A stretch of DNA of 11,534 bases from an uncultured Lachnospiraceae bacterium. GTDB taxonomy: Bacteria > Bacillota > Clostridia > Lachnospirales > Lachnospiraceae. The notes below the pieces were generated by a model. The model ran no database searches. It was not told where the DNA came from and was given only the letters and a program-made list of their open reading frames with translations. Both the position numbers and the translations under genes were made by a program. Every line of letters starts with the position of its first letter. The first letter of the stretch is position 1. Below, in pieces: positions 1 through 6,455 of the stretch. The stretch is taken from assembly GCA_958422845.1 (NCBI GenBank), contig CATZPU010000014.1, positions 1 to 11,534 of the forward strand, written 5' to 3'.

Positions 1-822
1 GTGAGAACCGTGGTCAGATGCGTAAATGATCACTGTATCCTCGTAGATTCCTTTTTCTTTCAGCTTCGCTACGAGACGTCCGAGGTTCTCGTCGAGGCTT
101 GCGCACTGTCCCAGATAATCCGGATATTCCTCTGCTGCATTTCCGCCAAGCGCCTTTAAATCCTCCGGCAGAATGAAATCTTTGTATTTTTCTTTCGATC
201 CGTCCGGTCCTTCATAGTGCTTTCTGTCGTTCTGATGATGCGGCTCGATCTGTGAAACTGTCATGAAGAACGGTTTCTTTCCATCCCATACATCAAGGAA
301 CTCAAGCGCCATATCGTTGATACAGTCTGCACGATAACCCTTGAAATCGATACGGTTGTTGTTCTCGTCGAATACGTATCCGTCATATCCGTGAGAAGTA
401 AACTCCAGAACGTCGGCAGCTCTCCAGTATCCTGTATAGCCTCCGCGAAGCTCTCTCGGAATTGCAGTGATCGTATGGTCGATCACCGGCGGCTTCTCCA
501 GCTCGCCGTCGCTTGCCAGATGCCATTTTCCGATATAAGCCGTCTCATATCCGGCCTCTTCGATATAATTGCCGAGCGTCTTGATGCCCTGCGGGAGCAT
601 CACGTTGTTTCTGAAGCAGCCTGTCTCTGTCGGGTAACGGCCTGTCTGGAAAAGAGCACGGCACGGTCCGCACACCGGCTGCGGTGAAAATGCGTTTTCA
701 AACTTTACGCCCTCTGATGCGAGCTTATCCAGATTCGGCGTAATGTCAAGCGGCTGTCCATAGCATCCGCAGGTGTCCCATCTCTGCTGATCACTAAAAT
801 AGAAAATAATGTTCTTTTTCAT
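1..822 (-). CDS. Cytoplasmic Cys-type sulfatase, C-terminal part cut by window edge
   Basis: Hydrolyses sulfate esters in the alkaline-phosphatase-like fold; the exact substrate cannot be read from the sequence. The visible 274 residues start with MKKNIIFYFSDQQRWD, the usual N-terminal metal-binding strand. The signature CGPCR (residues 51-55) matches C-x-P-x-R, so Cys51 is the residue expected to become formylglycine. GKWHL (98-102) supplies the catalytic Lys/His pair and ASDHGSH (268-274) the second metal-binding Asp/His. There is no signal peptide or lipobox, so the enzyme should act in the cytoplasm. The start is firm: ATG shares its A with the tctA stop (TGATG), implying translational coupling with the transporter. 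Family members are usually about 450-550 residues, so roughly 40-50 percent is missing to the left. The matching maturase is encoded at 4253-5359. Position 54 is Cys where Ser or Ala is more usual. Family assignment is very secure; the substrate is unknown. Confidence 0.94.
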   Translation of the reverse strand, partial: MKKNIIFYFSDQQRWDTCGCYGQPLDITPNLDKLASEGVKFENAFSPQPVCGPCRALFQTGRYPTETGCFRNNVMLPQGIKTLGNYIEEAGYETAYIGKWHLASDGELEKPPVIDHTITAIPRELRGGYTGYWRAADVLEFTSHGYDGYVFDENNNRIDFKGYRADCINDMALEFLDVWDGKKPFFMTVSQIEPHHQNDRKHYEGPDGSKEKYKDFILPEDLKALGGNAAEEYPDYLGQCASLDENLGRLVAKLKEKGIYEDTVIIYASDHGSH

Positions 823-2321
823 CAGGCTTTCTCCTTTTCCTTTTTACTTTCAATAATCTTACCGCGAACGATCGCGCCTACTGCAATGATGATCAGAGCA
901 ATGAAGATCCAGCAGTATACGCTGCTGAAGAATATCTTCGGATTTCCGTCTGAGATAAACAGAGCTCTTCTGAAGTTTGTCTCTGTCATCTTACCTAATA
1001 CCATACCGAGAAGGATCGGTACTGCCGGCATATCAAACTTGCGCAGGATCCATGCGATCAGTGCAAAGATCAGAGTAACGCCTACGTCAAAGTAGTTCTT
1101 GTTTACGGAGTAAGCGCCTGCGAAACAGAAGATCACGATGATCGGTGTAAGGATCTCTTTCGGTATCAGTACGACCTTTGCAAAAAGCTTTGTCAAAAGT
1201 CTTCCCTGAAGCAGCATGAAAATATTTACGAGGATCAGTCCGAGCATGATCGCATACATGATGTCGCCGTCTGTCGTAAACAGGGACAGTCCCGGATTCA
1301 GACCGTTGATCATAAGAGCGGAAAGCATGATGGCTACCGTACCGTCTCCCGGAATACCGAGTGTCAGCAGCGGGATCAGCGTAGCTCCCGTTACCGCGTT
1401 GTTCGCAGACTCGGCAGCGGCGATACCCTCTACGGAACCGTGTCCGAACTCTTCTTTGTGCTTTGACATATTCTTTACTGTATTGTAGCTGAACCATGAA
1501 GCCTCGGACGCGCCGGTACCCGGAATGATACCTACGCATACGCCGATGATGGAGGAGATCAGGATCGGAAGGCGGATGCGTTTTCTCTCATCTGCCGTCA
1601 GAATGCCGTCGTCCTGCATTTTCTTCGTATCTACCTGTAAGGAAGCCTTCTTATCCTCTGCTCTTGACATGATCTCTACGAGAGCAAACAGACCGATCAG
1701 ACAGATAGCAAGGTCAAGTCCGAGATACAGTCTCGGCACACCGAACGTAAAACGGTCATAGCTCGTCATCGGGTCAGAACCGATACAGGAGATCCACAGA
1801 CCGATACATGCTGCCATGATTCCCTTGATCATACTCTTACCGGAAACGCCCGCGATGATCGTAAGACCAAACAGACATACCATGAAATACTCAGCCGTTC
1901 CGAGCTGGGAAGCGATCTGCGCTACCTGCGGCCCTAAGAACAGAAGCATGATTGCTGAGAAAACGCCGCCGAACGTAGATGCGTAAAGAGCGATCTTCAG
2001 CGCAACTTTTGTACGTCCCTGCTTTGAGAGCGGATGTCCGTCAAGCATTGTTGCAGCCGCATGCGGTGTTCCCGGAGTATTGATCAGGATCGCCGATACA
2101 CTGCCGCCGTATCCGCCTGCGCAGTAAATACCAAGCAAAAACATCATACCCGGAATAGCGCTTAACTGATACGTAACAGGAAGAAACAAAATAACACAGA
2201 GGATAACGCTCAGACCCGGAATAGCCGCAAATACGGAACCGATGAAAACTCCGAGGTTGATCCATAAAATATTCTGCAGCGTAAATAAAAGTCCCGCTGC
2301 CGGACCGATAAACTGTAACAT
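822..2321 (-). CDS. tctA: TctA, large membrane subunit of tripartite tricarboxylate transporter
   Basis: This is the large permease subunit of a TTT secondary transporter, which imports carboxylated solutes delivered by a periplasmic or extracytoplasmic TctC protein, driven by an ion gradient. The 499-residue protein is almost entirely hydrophobic segments and has the family's usual length of about 500. Hallmark motifs are an IPGLS loop (34-38), NTPGTPHAAATMLDGHPL (81-98), IIPGTG (265-270), SVEGIAAAESANNA (296-309) and LGIPGDGT (321-328). Two of these PG-rich loops form the internally repeated substrate/ion site known for the family. The ATG is preceded by AAAGGAGG that overlaps the tctB stop (gap 14 bp), and the stop overlaps the sulfatase start by 1 bp. 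It is therefore the third gene of a tctC-tctB-tctA-sulfatase operon. The ligand cannot be deduced from this subunit; the genetic coupling suggests a sulfate ester. Confidence 0.95.
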   Translation of the reverse strand: MLQFIGPAAGLLFTLQNILWINLGVFIGSVFAAIPGLSVILCVILFLPVTYQLSAIPGMMFLLGIYCAGGYGGSVSAILINTPGTPHAAATMLDGHPLSKQGRTKVALKIALYASTFGGVFSAIMLLFLGPQVAQIASQLGTAEYFMVCLFGLTIIAGVSGKSMIKGIMAACIGLWISCIGSDPMTSYDRFTFGVPRLYLGLDLAICLIGLFALVEIMSRAEDKKASLQVDTKKMQDDGILTADERKRIRLPILISSIIGVCVGIIPGTGASEASWFSYNTVKNMSKHKEEFGHGSVEGIAAAESANNAVTGATLIPLLTLGIPGDGTVAIMLSALMINGLNPGLSLFTTDGDIMYAIMLGLILVNIFMLLQGRLLTKLFAKVVLIPKEILTPIIVIFCFAGAYSVNKNYFDVGVTLIFALIAWILRKFDMPAVPILLGMVLGKMTETNFRRALFISDGNPKIFFSSVYCWIFIALIIIAVGAIVRGKIIESKKEKEKA

Positions 2322-2335
2322 CGTCCTGTCCTCCT

Positions 2336-2851
2336 TTAAAAGTTAACCTTCAGAAGGTAACGGAATGCAGCCCAGATCACTACAGCCAGTCCAACCGTAA
2401 TTGCGTAGTAGGACGGCTTTTTGCAGCGAAAGTACACGAGAAAGCCCAGACAGCAGAAAAGCGCGCCTGCGATGAACTGCTGCGTATACTTGCTGATCAG
2501 GAACGTTACCAACAGAATCCCGAAGATAATAAATGCTTTGATCTCCACCAGAAGATTGATCGTCTTTGTATTGAGCGGCTCTTTACGGATCATATGATAT
2601 ACTTCTTTAATGATCAGAAGCGCACATGCGATCATCAGCACCACCATCAGCATAGTAGGGAATACTCTTCCGTTTACCACATCCTTATCGGATACGGTTA
2701 CCTGCGCCGGCATGACTGCCAGTATAAATATGCCAAATGCTAAAAACAGAATGCCTGCAACGAGATCAACCGGAACACGGACTTCTTTTTTCTCAAGCTT
2801 TTCCCCTGTCCGGTCAAACCAGGCATCCATACGTTCTATCCATGCCTTCAT
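2336..2851 (-). CDS. tctB: TctB, small membrane subunit of tripartite tricarboxylate transporter
   Basis: Small, poorly conserved membrane subunit that pairs with TctA. The protein begins MKAWIERMDAWFDRTGEKL, a short amphipathic cytoplasmic lead, followed by four or five hydrophobic segments (about residues 28-47, 62-81, 101-119, 124-140 and 148-166). The segment after GRVFP (around 60-64) is typical of TctB. I chose ATG 2851 (171 residues) because GGAGG lies 8 bases upstream (2860-2864). The frame is open back to 2986, but those 45 extra codons would translate the hairpin element between tctC and tctB. Length and position between tctC and tctA fit the family. Identification relies on context as much as on sequence, since TctB has few invariant residues. 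Confidence 0.88.
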   Translation of the reverse strand: MKAWIERMDAWFDRTGEKLEKKEVRVPVDLVAGILFLAFGIFILAVMPAQVTVSDKDVVNGRVFPTMLMVVLMIACALLIIKEVYHMIRKEPLNTKTINLLVEIKAFIIFGILLVTFLISKYTQQFIAGALFCCLGFLVYFRCKKPSYYAITVGLAVVIWAAFRYLLKVNF

Positions 2852-2898
2852 GGGATATACCTCCATTATGTACGAATTTCTGAAATACGATAGTCCCG

Positions 2899-3023
2899 AA
2901 AAAAAGGGATGTTGCAAAATATTGATTCCGGTGGATTTTCGGTGTGTTTTCCGCAGAAAACATCTTAGTTTTCGGAGGAAAATCACCCGAAAGGGTACCG
3001 CCGGATGTATTTTGCAACACCCC
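2899..3023 (-). terminator. Large hairpin with U7 tract between tctC and tctB (attenuator)
   Basis: Read on the minus strand, the transcript leaves the tctC stop and 15 bases later enters a long stem. The arm at 3008-3023 pairs with the arm at 2906-2921 over 16 positions, with 12 exact (TGTTGCAAAATA and its complement), one G-U wobble and three G-C pairs. The stem is followed at once by seven U residues (A run at 2899-2905 on the plus strand) and then by 47 bases leading to tctB. This is the geometry of a rho-independent terminator. Because tctB, tctA and the sulfatase lie downstream with no clear promoter of their own, it probably works as a partial terminator or attenuator and may also protect the tctC mRNA 3' end. 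The unusually long insert between the arms holds further hairpins. Confidence 0.68.
2906..3023. repeat. Imperfect inverted-repeat element with nested hairpins
   Basis: Nearly the whole tctC-tctB spacer is one imperfect palindrome. The outer arms are 2906-2921 and 3008-3023. Inside are a GATTTTC (2934-2940) / GAAAATC (2978-2984) pair, a GTTTTC-CGCA-GAAAAC hairpin (2946-2961) and a small CCC-GAAA-GGG loop (2986-2995). Terminal inverted repeats around a non-coding, foldable core are also what a REP-like or miniature mobile (MITE-like) element looks like. No obvious target-site duplication is visible, and only one copy is present in this window. Whether it is dispersed in the genome cannot be judged here. 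Confidence 0.55.
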
Positions 3024-3038
3024 CTCTGTCTTAATCTA

Positions 3039-4004
3039 TCAGCCGGCTACAATGTCCTTGTACTCTTCTACAAGTGACTTCACATTGTCAATGTGTGCCT
3101 GTACGTCTTCTTCAGACATCGGGTCAACTTCAAGAAGCATTGTATCCTGCAGCCATGTTGTTACCTCTTCATCTGCGAGAATATCATCGTAAAGAGTCTT
3201 AAGCTCAGTAACTACATCCTCTTCTGTGCCAGCCGGAGCCAGTACGAAGCAGCGGTTGCGGAAGTACGGATAACCATGCTCTCCAACGCCTTCAACGCCT
3301 GCGAACGGTCCGTTCTCCAGTGCCTTCTCATCGAATGCACATGCGATCGTTACGTCGCCCTGCTCAAATGTCTCAAGGATCTGTGACTGGTGGGAAACTG
3401 CGAATGCTGTCTCGCCCTTAGCAACTGCCTGAGCTGCCTCTGCTGCTGACTCGTACGGAACGAGCTTTAAGGACTCGCCTGCTCCCATGGAACCAAACAG
3501 GGAAGCTGCAAGGAATGCCTCAGAGCTTGTAGCGCCGTTTACTGCTACGCTGATCGTCTCGCCGGACTTCACATACTCTTCCAGAGCTGCAACGCTGTCG
3601 ATCTCAAGAGAAGCTTCTGCTGAGAGTACGAATACAGATGAGTACAGGTTCTCTACAAACTCGAAATCCTCGTAATCAAACTGAAGCTTTGCCGGATCCA
3701 GAATGGAAGTGATGGAAAACAGTCCCTCACCTGCAAATACGAGAGCCGGATCTCCTGCTGCATGGCTTGCAACCCATGTATTTACTGTAGCTGCATCGCC
3801 CTTTACTGCCTCTGCTACGAGAATCAGATTATCTGAATACTCTGTAGACTTTGTAGCTGCCTGCTGGCTGACCATTGCCGCTACACCTGACGGAGCCCAC
3901 GGACATGTAACTGTCCATGTATCAGCTGCCTGTGCAACTGTACCTCCCATCATTGCGATAGCCATTCCTGCTGCTACACCCATACCCAAAAAACGTTTTT
4001 TCAT
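3039..4004 (-). CDS. tctC: TctC-type extracytoplasmic solute-binding protein
   Basis: Captures the substrate outside the membrane and delivers it to TctAB. The 321-residue protein opens with a Sec signal peptide (MKKRFLGMGVAAGMAIAMMGGTVAQA, probable cut after residue 26, AQA-AD). There is no lipobox Cys, so in a Gram-positive cell its retention at the membrane is unexplained; an uncleaved signal peptide is one possibility. The mature part starts WTVTCPWAPSGVAAM, aligning with the first ligand loop of the Bug/TctC family (usually P-x-G-G-x-x-D). The Gly-Gly and the Asp are missing here, which hints at an atypical ligand. The start ATG has AGAAGGGAG about 8 bases upstream. It is the first gene of the operon and is separated from tctB by a 118-base hairpin with a U tract, which suggests separate, higher expression. 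Family call rests on length, signal peptide, fold-like pattern and the tctBA context. Confidence 0.88.
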   Translation of the reverse strand: MKKRFLGMGVAAGMAIAMMGGTVAQAADTWTVTCPWAPSGVAAMVSQQAATKSTEYSDNLILVAEAVKGDAATVNTWVASHAAGDPALVFAGEGLFSITSILDPAKLQFDYEDFEFVENLYSSVFVLSAEASLEIDSVAALEEYVKSGETISVAVNGATSSEAFLAASLFGSMGAGESLKLVPYESAAEAAQAVAKGETAFAVSHQSQILETFEQGDVTIACAFDEKALENGPFAGVEGVGEHGYPYFRNRCFVLAPAGTEEDVVTELKTLYDDILADEEVTTWLQDTMLLEVDPMSEEDVQAHIDNVKSLVEEYKDIVAG

Positions 4005-4036
4005 TTTTCTTCTCCCTTCTGATCTTGTGCTTTTTG

Positions 4037-4061
4037 TTGTTCGTTATGAACAATTCGTTAT
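4037..4061. promoter_or_regulatory. Candidate operator in the tctC leader
   Basis: TTGTTC (4037-4042) and GAACAA (4048-4053) form an inverted repeat with a 5-base spacer. Overlapping it, TTCGTTAT occurs twice in direct orientation (4040-4047 and 4054-4061), 14 bases apart. The site lies just downstream of the predicted tctC transcription start, where a bound repressor would block the promoter. No regulator gene directly adjoins it; the nearest is the LysR gene at 7127. Binding is inferred from symmetry and position only. Confidence 0.4.
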
Positions 4062-4072
4062 ATGGTAGTTTC

Positions 4073-4101
4073 ACTATAGCACACAGGAATCCCAAATACA
4101 A
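4073..4101 (-). promoter_or_regulatory. Probable tctC operon promoter
   Basis: On the minus strand, TTGTAT (4096-4101) is followed after 17 bases by TATAGT (4073-4078). The latter is preceded by TGC, giving an extended -10 (TGCTATAGT). The -35 is weak, but the extended -10 and exact spacing make this the best promoter in the gap between tctC and the maturase gene. Transcription would start near 4066, leaving a leader of about 60 bases that contains the repeats at 4037-4061. Confidence 0.55.
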
Positions 4102-4104
4102 TAA

Positions 4105-4230
4105 GTTTATGTTTTTTCGCAAAAAAGTTGTCTGGTTTTCGTTGTTTCGCCAGATAGTTGTTCTGTTTTGTCCGTTTTTTATGTAGTTTGTATAGATTTT
4201 CCATGGTATTTCTGGTAGGATAGTATTAAA
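4105..4230 (+). promoter_or_regulatory. Divergent control region upstream of the maturase gene
   Basis: The spacer is T-rich on the plus strand. TTTCCA (4198-4203) and TAGTAT (4221-4226), 17 bases apart, are the best promoter candidate for the maturase gene but match consensus only 4 of 6 at each box; an extended -10 TGGTAGGAT (4213-4221) is an alternative. Upstream, AGTTGT recurs at 4126 and 4156, exactly 30 bases apart and each followed by a similar CTG-TTTT tract. TCTGG (4131-4135) and CCAGA (4150-4154) form an inverted pair. These could be activator or repressor sites shared by the two divergent transcripts, but the pattern is weak. Confidence 0.3.
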
Positions 4231-4252
4231 TTTAACAAGAGAGGTGATACAT

Positions 4253-5359
4253 ATGCCGCCATTTTCTGTATTGATGAAGCCCGCGTCCGGCGCCTGCAAC
4301 ATGCGCTGCGACTACTGCTTCTATATGGACGAGGCTGCCAAGCGCGAACAGCCTTCCTACGGCTTTATGAGCAATGATACGCTTAAAAACGTCATCCGAA
4401 AGACGATCCTGAATGCGGACGGCGCGATCCACTATATGTTTCAGGGCGGAGAGCCTACGCTTGCAGGTCTCCCCTTTTTCAAAGAAGCCCTGAAATACCA
4501 GCAGCATTATAATAAGAAAGGAATCGCCGTCTACAATGCGATCCAGACAAACGGATTCCTGCTCGATGAAGAGTGGTGCCGTTTTCTGCACGATCACCAT
4601 TTTTTAGTCGGACTTTCTGTAGACGGAACAAAAGAGATCCACAATTCCCTGCGCCATGACAAAAGCGGAGGCGAGACCTTTTCAAAAATCCTGCGCGCAG
4701 CAGAGCTGATGGATCGCTTTGAGGTAGATTACAATATCCTGACGGTCGTTACTCCTGCCGTAGCAAAAGAGGCAAAAGCTGTGTACTCTTATTATAAGGA
4801 AAGAAACTGGCTGTACCAGCAGTACATCGCCTGTCTCGATCCGCTCGGAGAAGGACACGGAAAAACGCCGTTCGCACTGACGCCAAAACTTTACGGGCAG
4901 TTCCTCATCGATCTTTTCGAGCTGTGGTATCAGGACTGCAAAAAAGGGAAAGCGCCGTACATCCGGCAGTTCCAGAATTACGTCGCAGTGGCAGCCGGAC
5001 ATCTCGCCGCTTCCTGCGATCAGTGCGGCGTATGCAGCATCCAGTACGTCGTAGAAGCAAACGGAAACGTCTACCCGTGCGATTTTTATATGCTTGATGA
5101 ATATCTTCTTGGGAATTTTAATGAAAACAGTTTCGCCCAGACGAACGAAAAAAGAAAAGAGATCGCATTTATCGAACGCTCCCGAAAGCTTCCGCCGCAC
5201 TGCAGAAGCTGTGAGCACCACTGGATCTGCAAGGGCGGCTGTATGCGCAATCGGGATCACGTTCCCGAAACAGACGTATATGAAAATTATTTCTGTGAAA
5301 GCTACAGAATGTTTTTTGACGCATGCTTAGACAGGATCAAAGAACTGGCTCATTTATAA
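4253..5359 (+). CDS. Anaerobic sulfatase-maturating enzyme (radical SAM)
   Basis: Oxidises the active-site Cys (or Ser) of a sulfatase to C-alpha-formylglycine without oxygen, using S-adenosylmethionine and [4Fe-4S] clusters, in the cytoplasm. The radical-SAM motif is C15-x3-C19-x2-C22, followed by F23-Y24 and QGGEP (64-68). The SPASM-type C-terminal region has C255, C261, C276, C317, C320, C326, C330 and C348, the set that binds the two auxiliary clusters in this family. Asp277 in YPCDFY corresponds to the proposed catalytic base. With the start at ATG 4253 (GAGAGGTG 6-7 bases upstream) the protein has 368 residues, and all these positions coincide with the numbering I recall for the C. perfringens enzyme. 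A GTG at 4244 is in frame but lies within the ribosome site. The gene is divergent from the tctCBA-sulfatase operon, whose sulfatase is the obvious client. Its 3' end overlaps the convergent small gene by 6 bp. Confidence 0.96.
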   Translation: MPPFSVLMKPASGACNMRCDYCFYMDEAAKREQPSYGFMSNDTLKNVIRKTILNADGAIHYMFQGGEPTLAGLPFFKEALKYQQHYNKKGIAVYNAIQTNGFLLDEEWCRFLHDHHFLVGLSVDGTKEIHNSLRHDKSGGETFSKILRAAELMDRFEVDYNILTVVTPAVAKEAKAVYSYYKERNWLYQQYIACLDPLGEGHGKTPFALTPKLYGQFLIDLFELWYQDCKKGKAPYIRQFQNYVAVAAGHLAASCDQCGVCSIQYVVEANGNVYPCDFYMLDEYLLGNFNENSFAQTNEKRKEIAFIERSRKLPPHCRSCEHHWICKGGCMRNRDHVPETDVYENYFCESYRMFFDACLDRIKELAHL

Positions 5360-5878
5360 TATCATAAACTCGTTTTCCTGCTCCAGATACCTGCACAGGA
5401 TAAAGATAACGCACAAAAGCTCCGGCGAAAATTTTTCAGACGCCTCAATATCCCAGCCGCCGCAGACTCCTCTGTGAACGATCCGCACCGCTGCCGCACC
5501 CGATCTGTCTGTCAGCACATATTTACGGTCACTTGGCATCTTTAACGTATATGCATGTCCGTTATATACAAACCTCGCGTGATCGACTCTCGGCATCCGG
5601 CACACCGGCCATCCGTTTACATCAGGATCGCTTCCGGCGGCATATTCGGGATCTGCCTCGCCGCATTTTCGTCCATTGCAGTCCAGTATCACATATCTTT
5701 TTCGGCGGACATCTCCCGCCTCTTCTTTTGTTGTATTTCTTTCCTGTATATCAGTCCGAAAAGCTACGTTTCCGTCTGTCCGAAATATACATTTCTCCGG
5801 ATCTGAAAATGTCCCTTCCAGATGCGCGACCATCGCTGCATCTTTATAAAGCGCACCAGACTTCATGATATATTTCAC
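5354..5878 (-). CDS. Small protein, possible LURP-one/tubby-like fold
   Basis: I do not firmly recognise this 174-residue protein. It has no signal peptide or membrane segment. It alternates short beta-type stretches with Gly/Asp turns (RYVILDCNGRKCGE, RFVYNGHAYTLKM, RKYVLTDRSGAAAVRIVHR, GGWDIEAS) and ends in one hydrophobic helix (PELLCVIFILCRYLEQ). That layout, many strands and then a buried C-terminal helix, resembles LURP-one-related/tubby-like barrels, but no diagnostic motif proves it. I chose GTG 5878 because AGGGAGGGG lies directly before it and right after the stop of the upstream CHR gene (13-base gap). An ATG at 5914 would lie inside that gene and lacks a ribosome site, and an ATG a few codons further in is another option. 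It is the third gene of the CHR operon, so a role alongside the transporter is likely but undefined. Confidence 0.55.
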   Translation of the reverse strand: MKYIMKSGALYKDAAMVAHLEGTFSDPEKCIFRTDGNVAFRTDIQERNTTKEEAGDVRRKRYVILDCNGRKCGEADPEYAAGSDPDVNGWPVCRMPRVDHARFVYNGHAYTLKMPSDRKYVLTDRSGAAAVRIVHRGVCGGWDIEASEKFSPELLCVIFILCRYLEQENEFMIL

Positions 5879-5891
5879 AATTACCCCTCCC

Positions 5892-6455
5892 TCAGAAAAT
5901 CGAATATAAAACAACCCCTGCCGCTCCGGCGCCTGCCATTACGATGATAGGGTTTATTTTCAGTTTCCTCAAAAGAAAGAAACTTACTCCGAAGATCAAA
6001 ACTGAAATATAATTGATCCCGCCAAGATCAGCCGGAAGCGACCGCTCCCCATAAAAGGACAAGATGATCAGCGACAACGCCGCAGATGCGATCGTTGCGA
6101 CTACCGCCGGACGCAGTCCCTGAAGAATTCCCTGCACAACGGTAAGCCCCCTGTACCGATAGTAGATATATGCCAGTGTCATGACGATGATACACGAAGG
6201 CAGGACACAGCCAAATGTAGCTACGATCGCCCCCGGTATGCCTGCGATCTGAATCCCTACAAAGGTCGCCGAATTGATCGCGATCGGTCCCGGCGTCATC
6301 TCCGCTATCGTCATGACGTCCGCAAACTGATTCATCGTAAGCCACGAATGAATATCCACGACCTGTCTCTGGATCAGCGGCATTGCGGCATAGCCTCCGC
6401 CGATGCTGAACAGACCGATCTGGAAAAAGCTCAACAGCAGTTTTAAATAGATCAT
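5892..6455 (-). CDS. CHR-family (ChrA-type) anion transporter, second half-size subunit
   Basis: Half-size member of the chromate ion transporter (CHR) family, whose characterised members expel chromate, a sulfate analogue. The 187-residue protein has about six hydrophobic segments. It carries the family signatures FSIGGGYAAMPLIQ near residue 16 and AEMTPGPIAINSATFVG near residue 51, which form the conserved pore-lining region. Its start overlaps the stop of the other half (ATGA, 6452-6455). Paired short CHR proteins of about 190 residues each are known to work together in bacilli, with opposite membrane orientation, replacing the fused 400-residue ChrA. Whether the ion here is chromate, sulfate or another oxyanion is open. 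The sulfatase module beyond the next gene makes sulfate worth considering. Confidence 0.92.
   Translation of the reverse strand: MIYLKLLLSFFQIGLFSIGGGYAAMPLIQRQVVDIHSWLTMNQFADVMTIAEMTPGPIAINSATFVGIQIAGIPGAIVATFGCVLPSCIIVMTLAYIYYRYRGLTVVQGILQGLRPAVVATIASAALSLIILSFYGERSLPADLGGINYISVLIFGVSFFLLRKLKINPIIVMAGAGAAGVVLYSIF

Noticed and set aside
1087..1539. 150-codon minus-strand frame overlapping tctA
   Set aside because: It is an out-of-frame shadow within tctA, very rich in Arg and Tyr.
2852..2986. Upstream extension of tctB by 45 codons
   Set aside because: It would translate the hairpin element, has no ribosome site, and the ATG at 2851 has GGAGG at good distance.
2610..3077. 155-codon plus-strand frame across tctB and the spacer
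   Set aside because: Antisense to tctB and to the palindromic spacer, with low-complexity, non-protein-like composition.
4244..4252. GTG start three codons upstream of the maturase ATG
   Set aside because: It falls inside the ribosome-binding site, and the ATG at 4253 restores the family's residue numbering.
5533..5868. Plus-strand frames opposite the small CHR-operon gene
   Set aside because: No ribosome site, and the minus-strand frame has a strong ribosome site, operon context and a beta-rich protein pattern.
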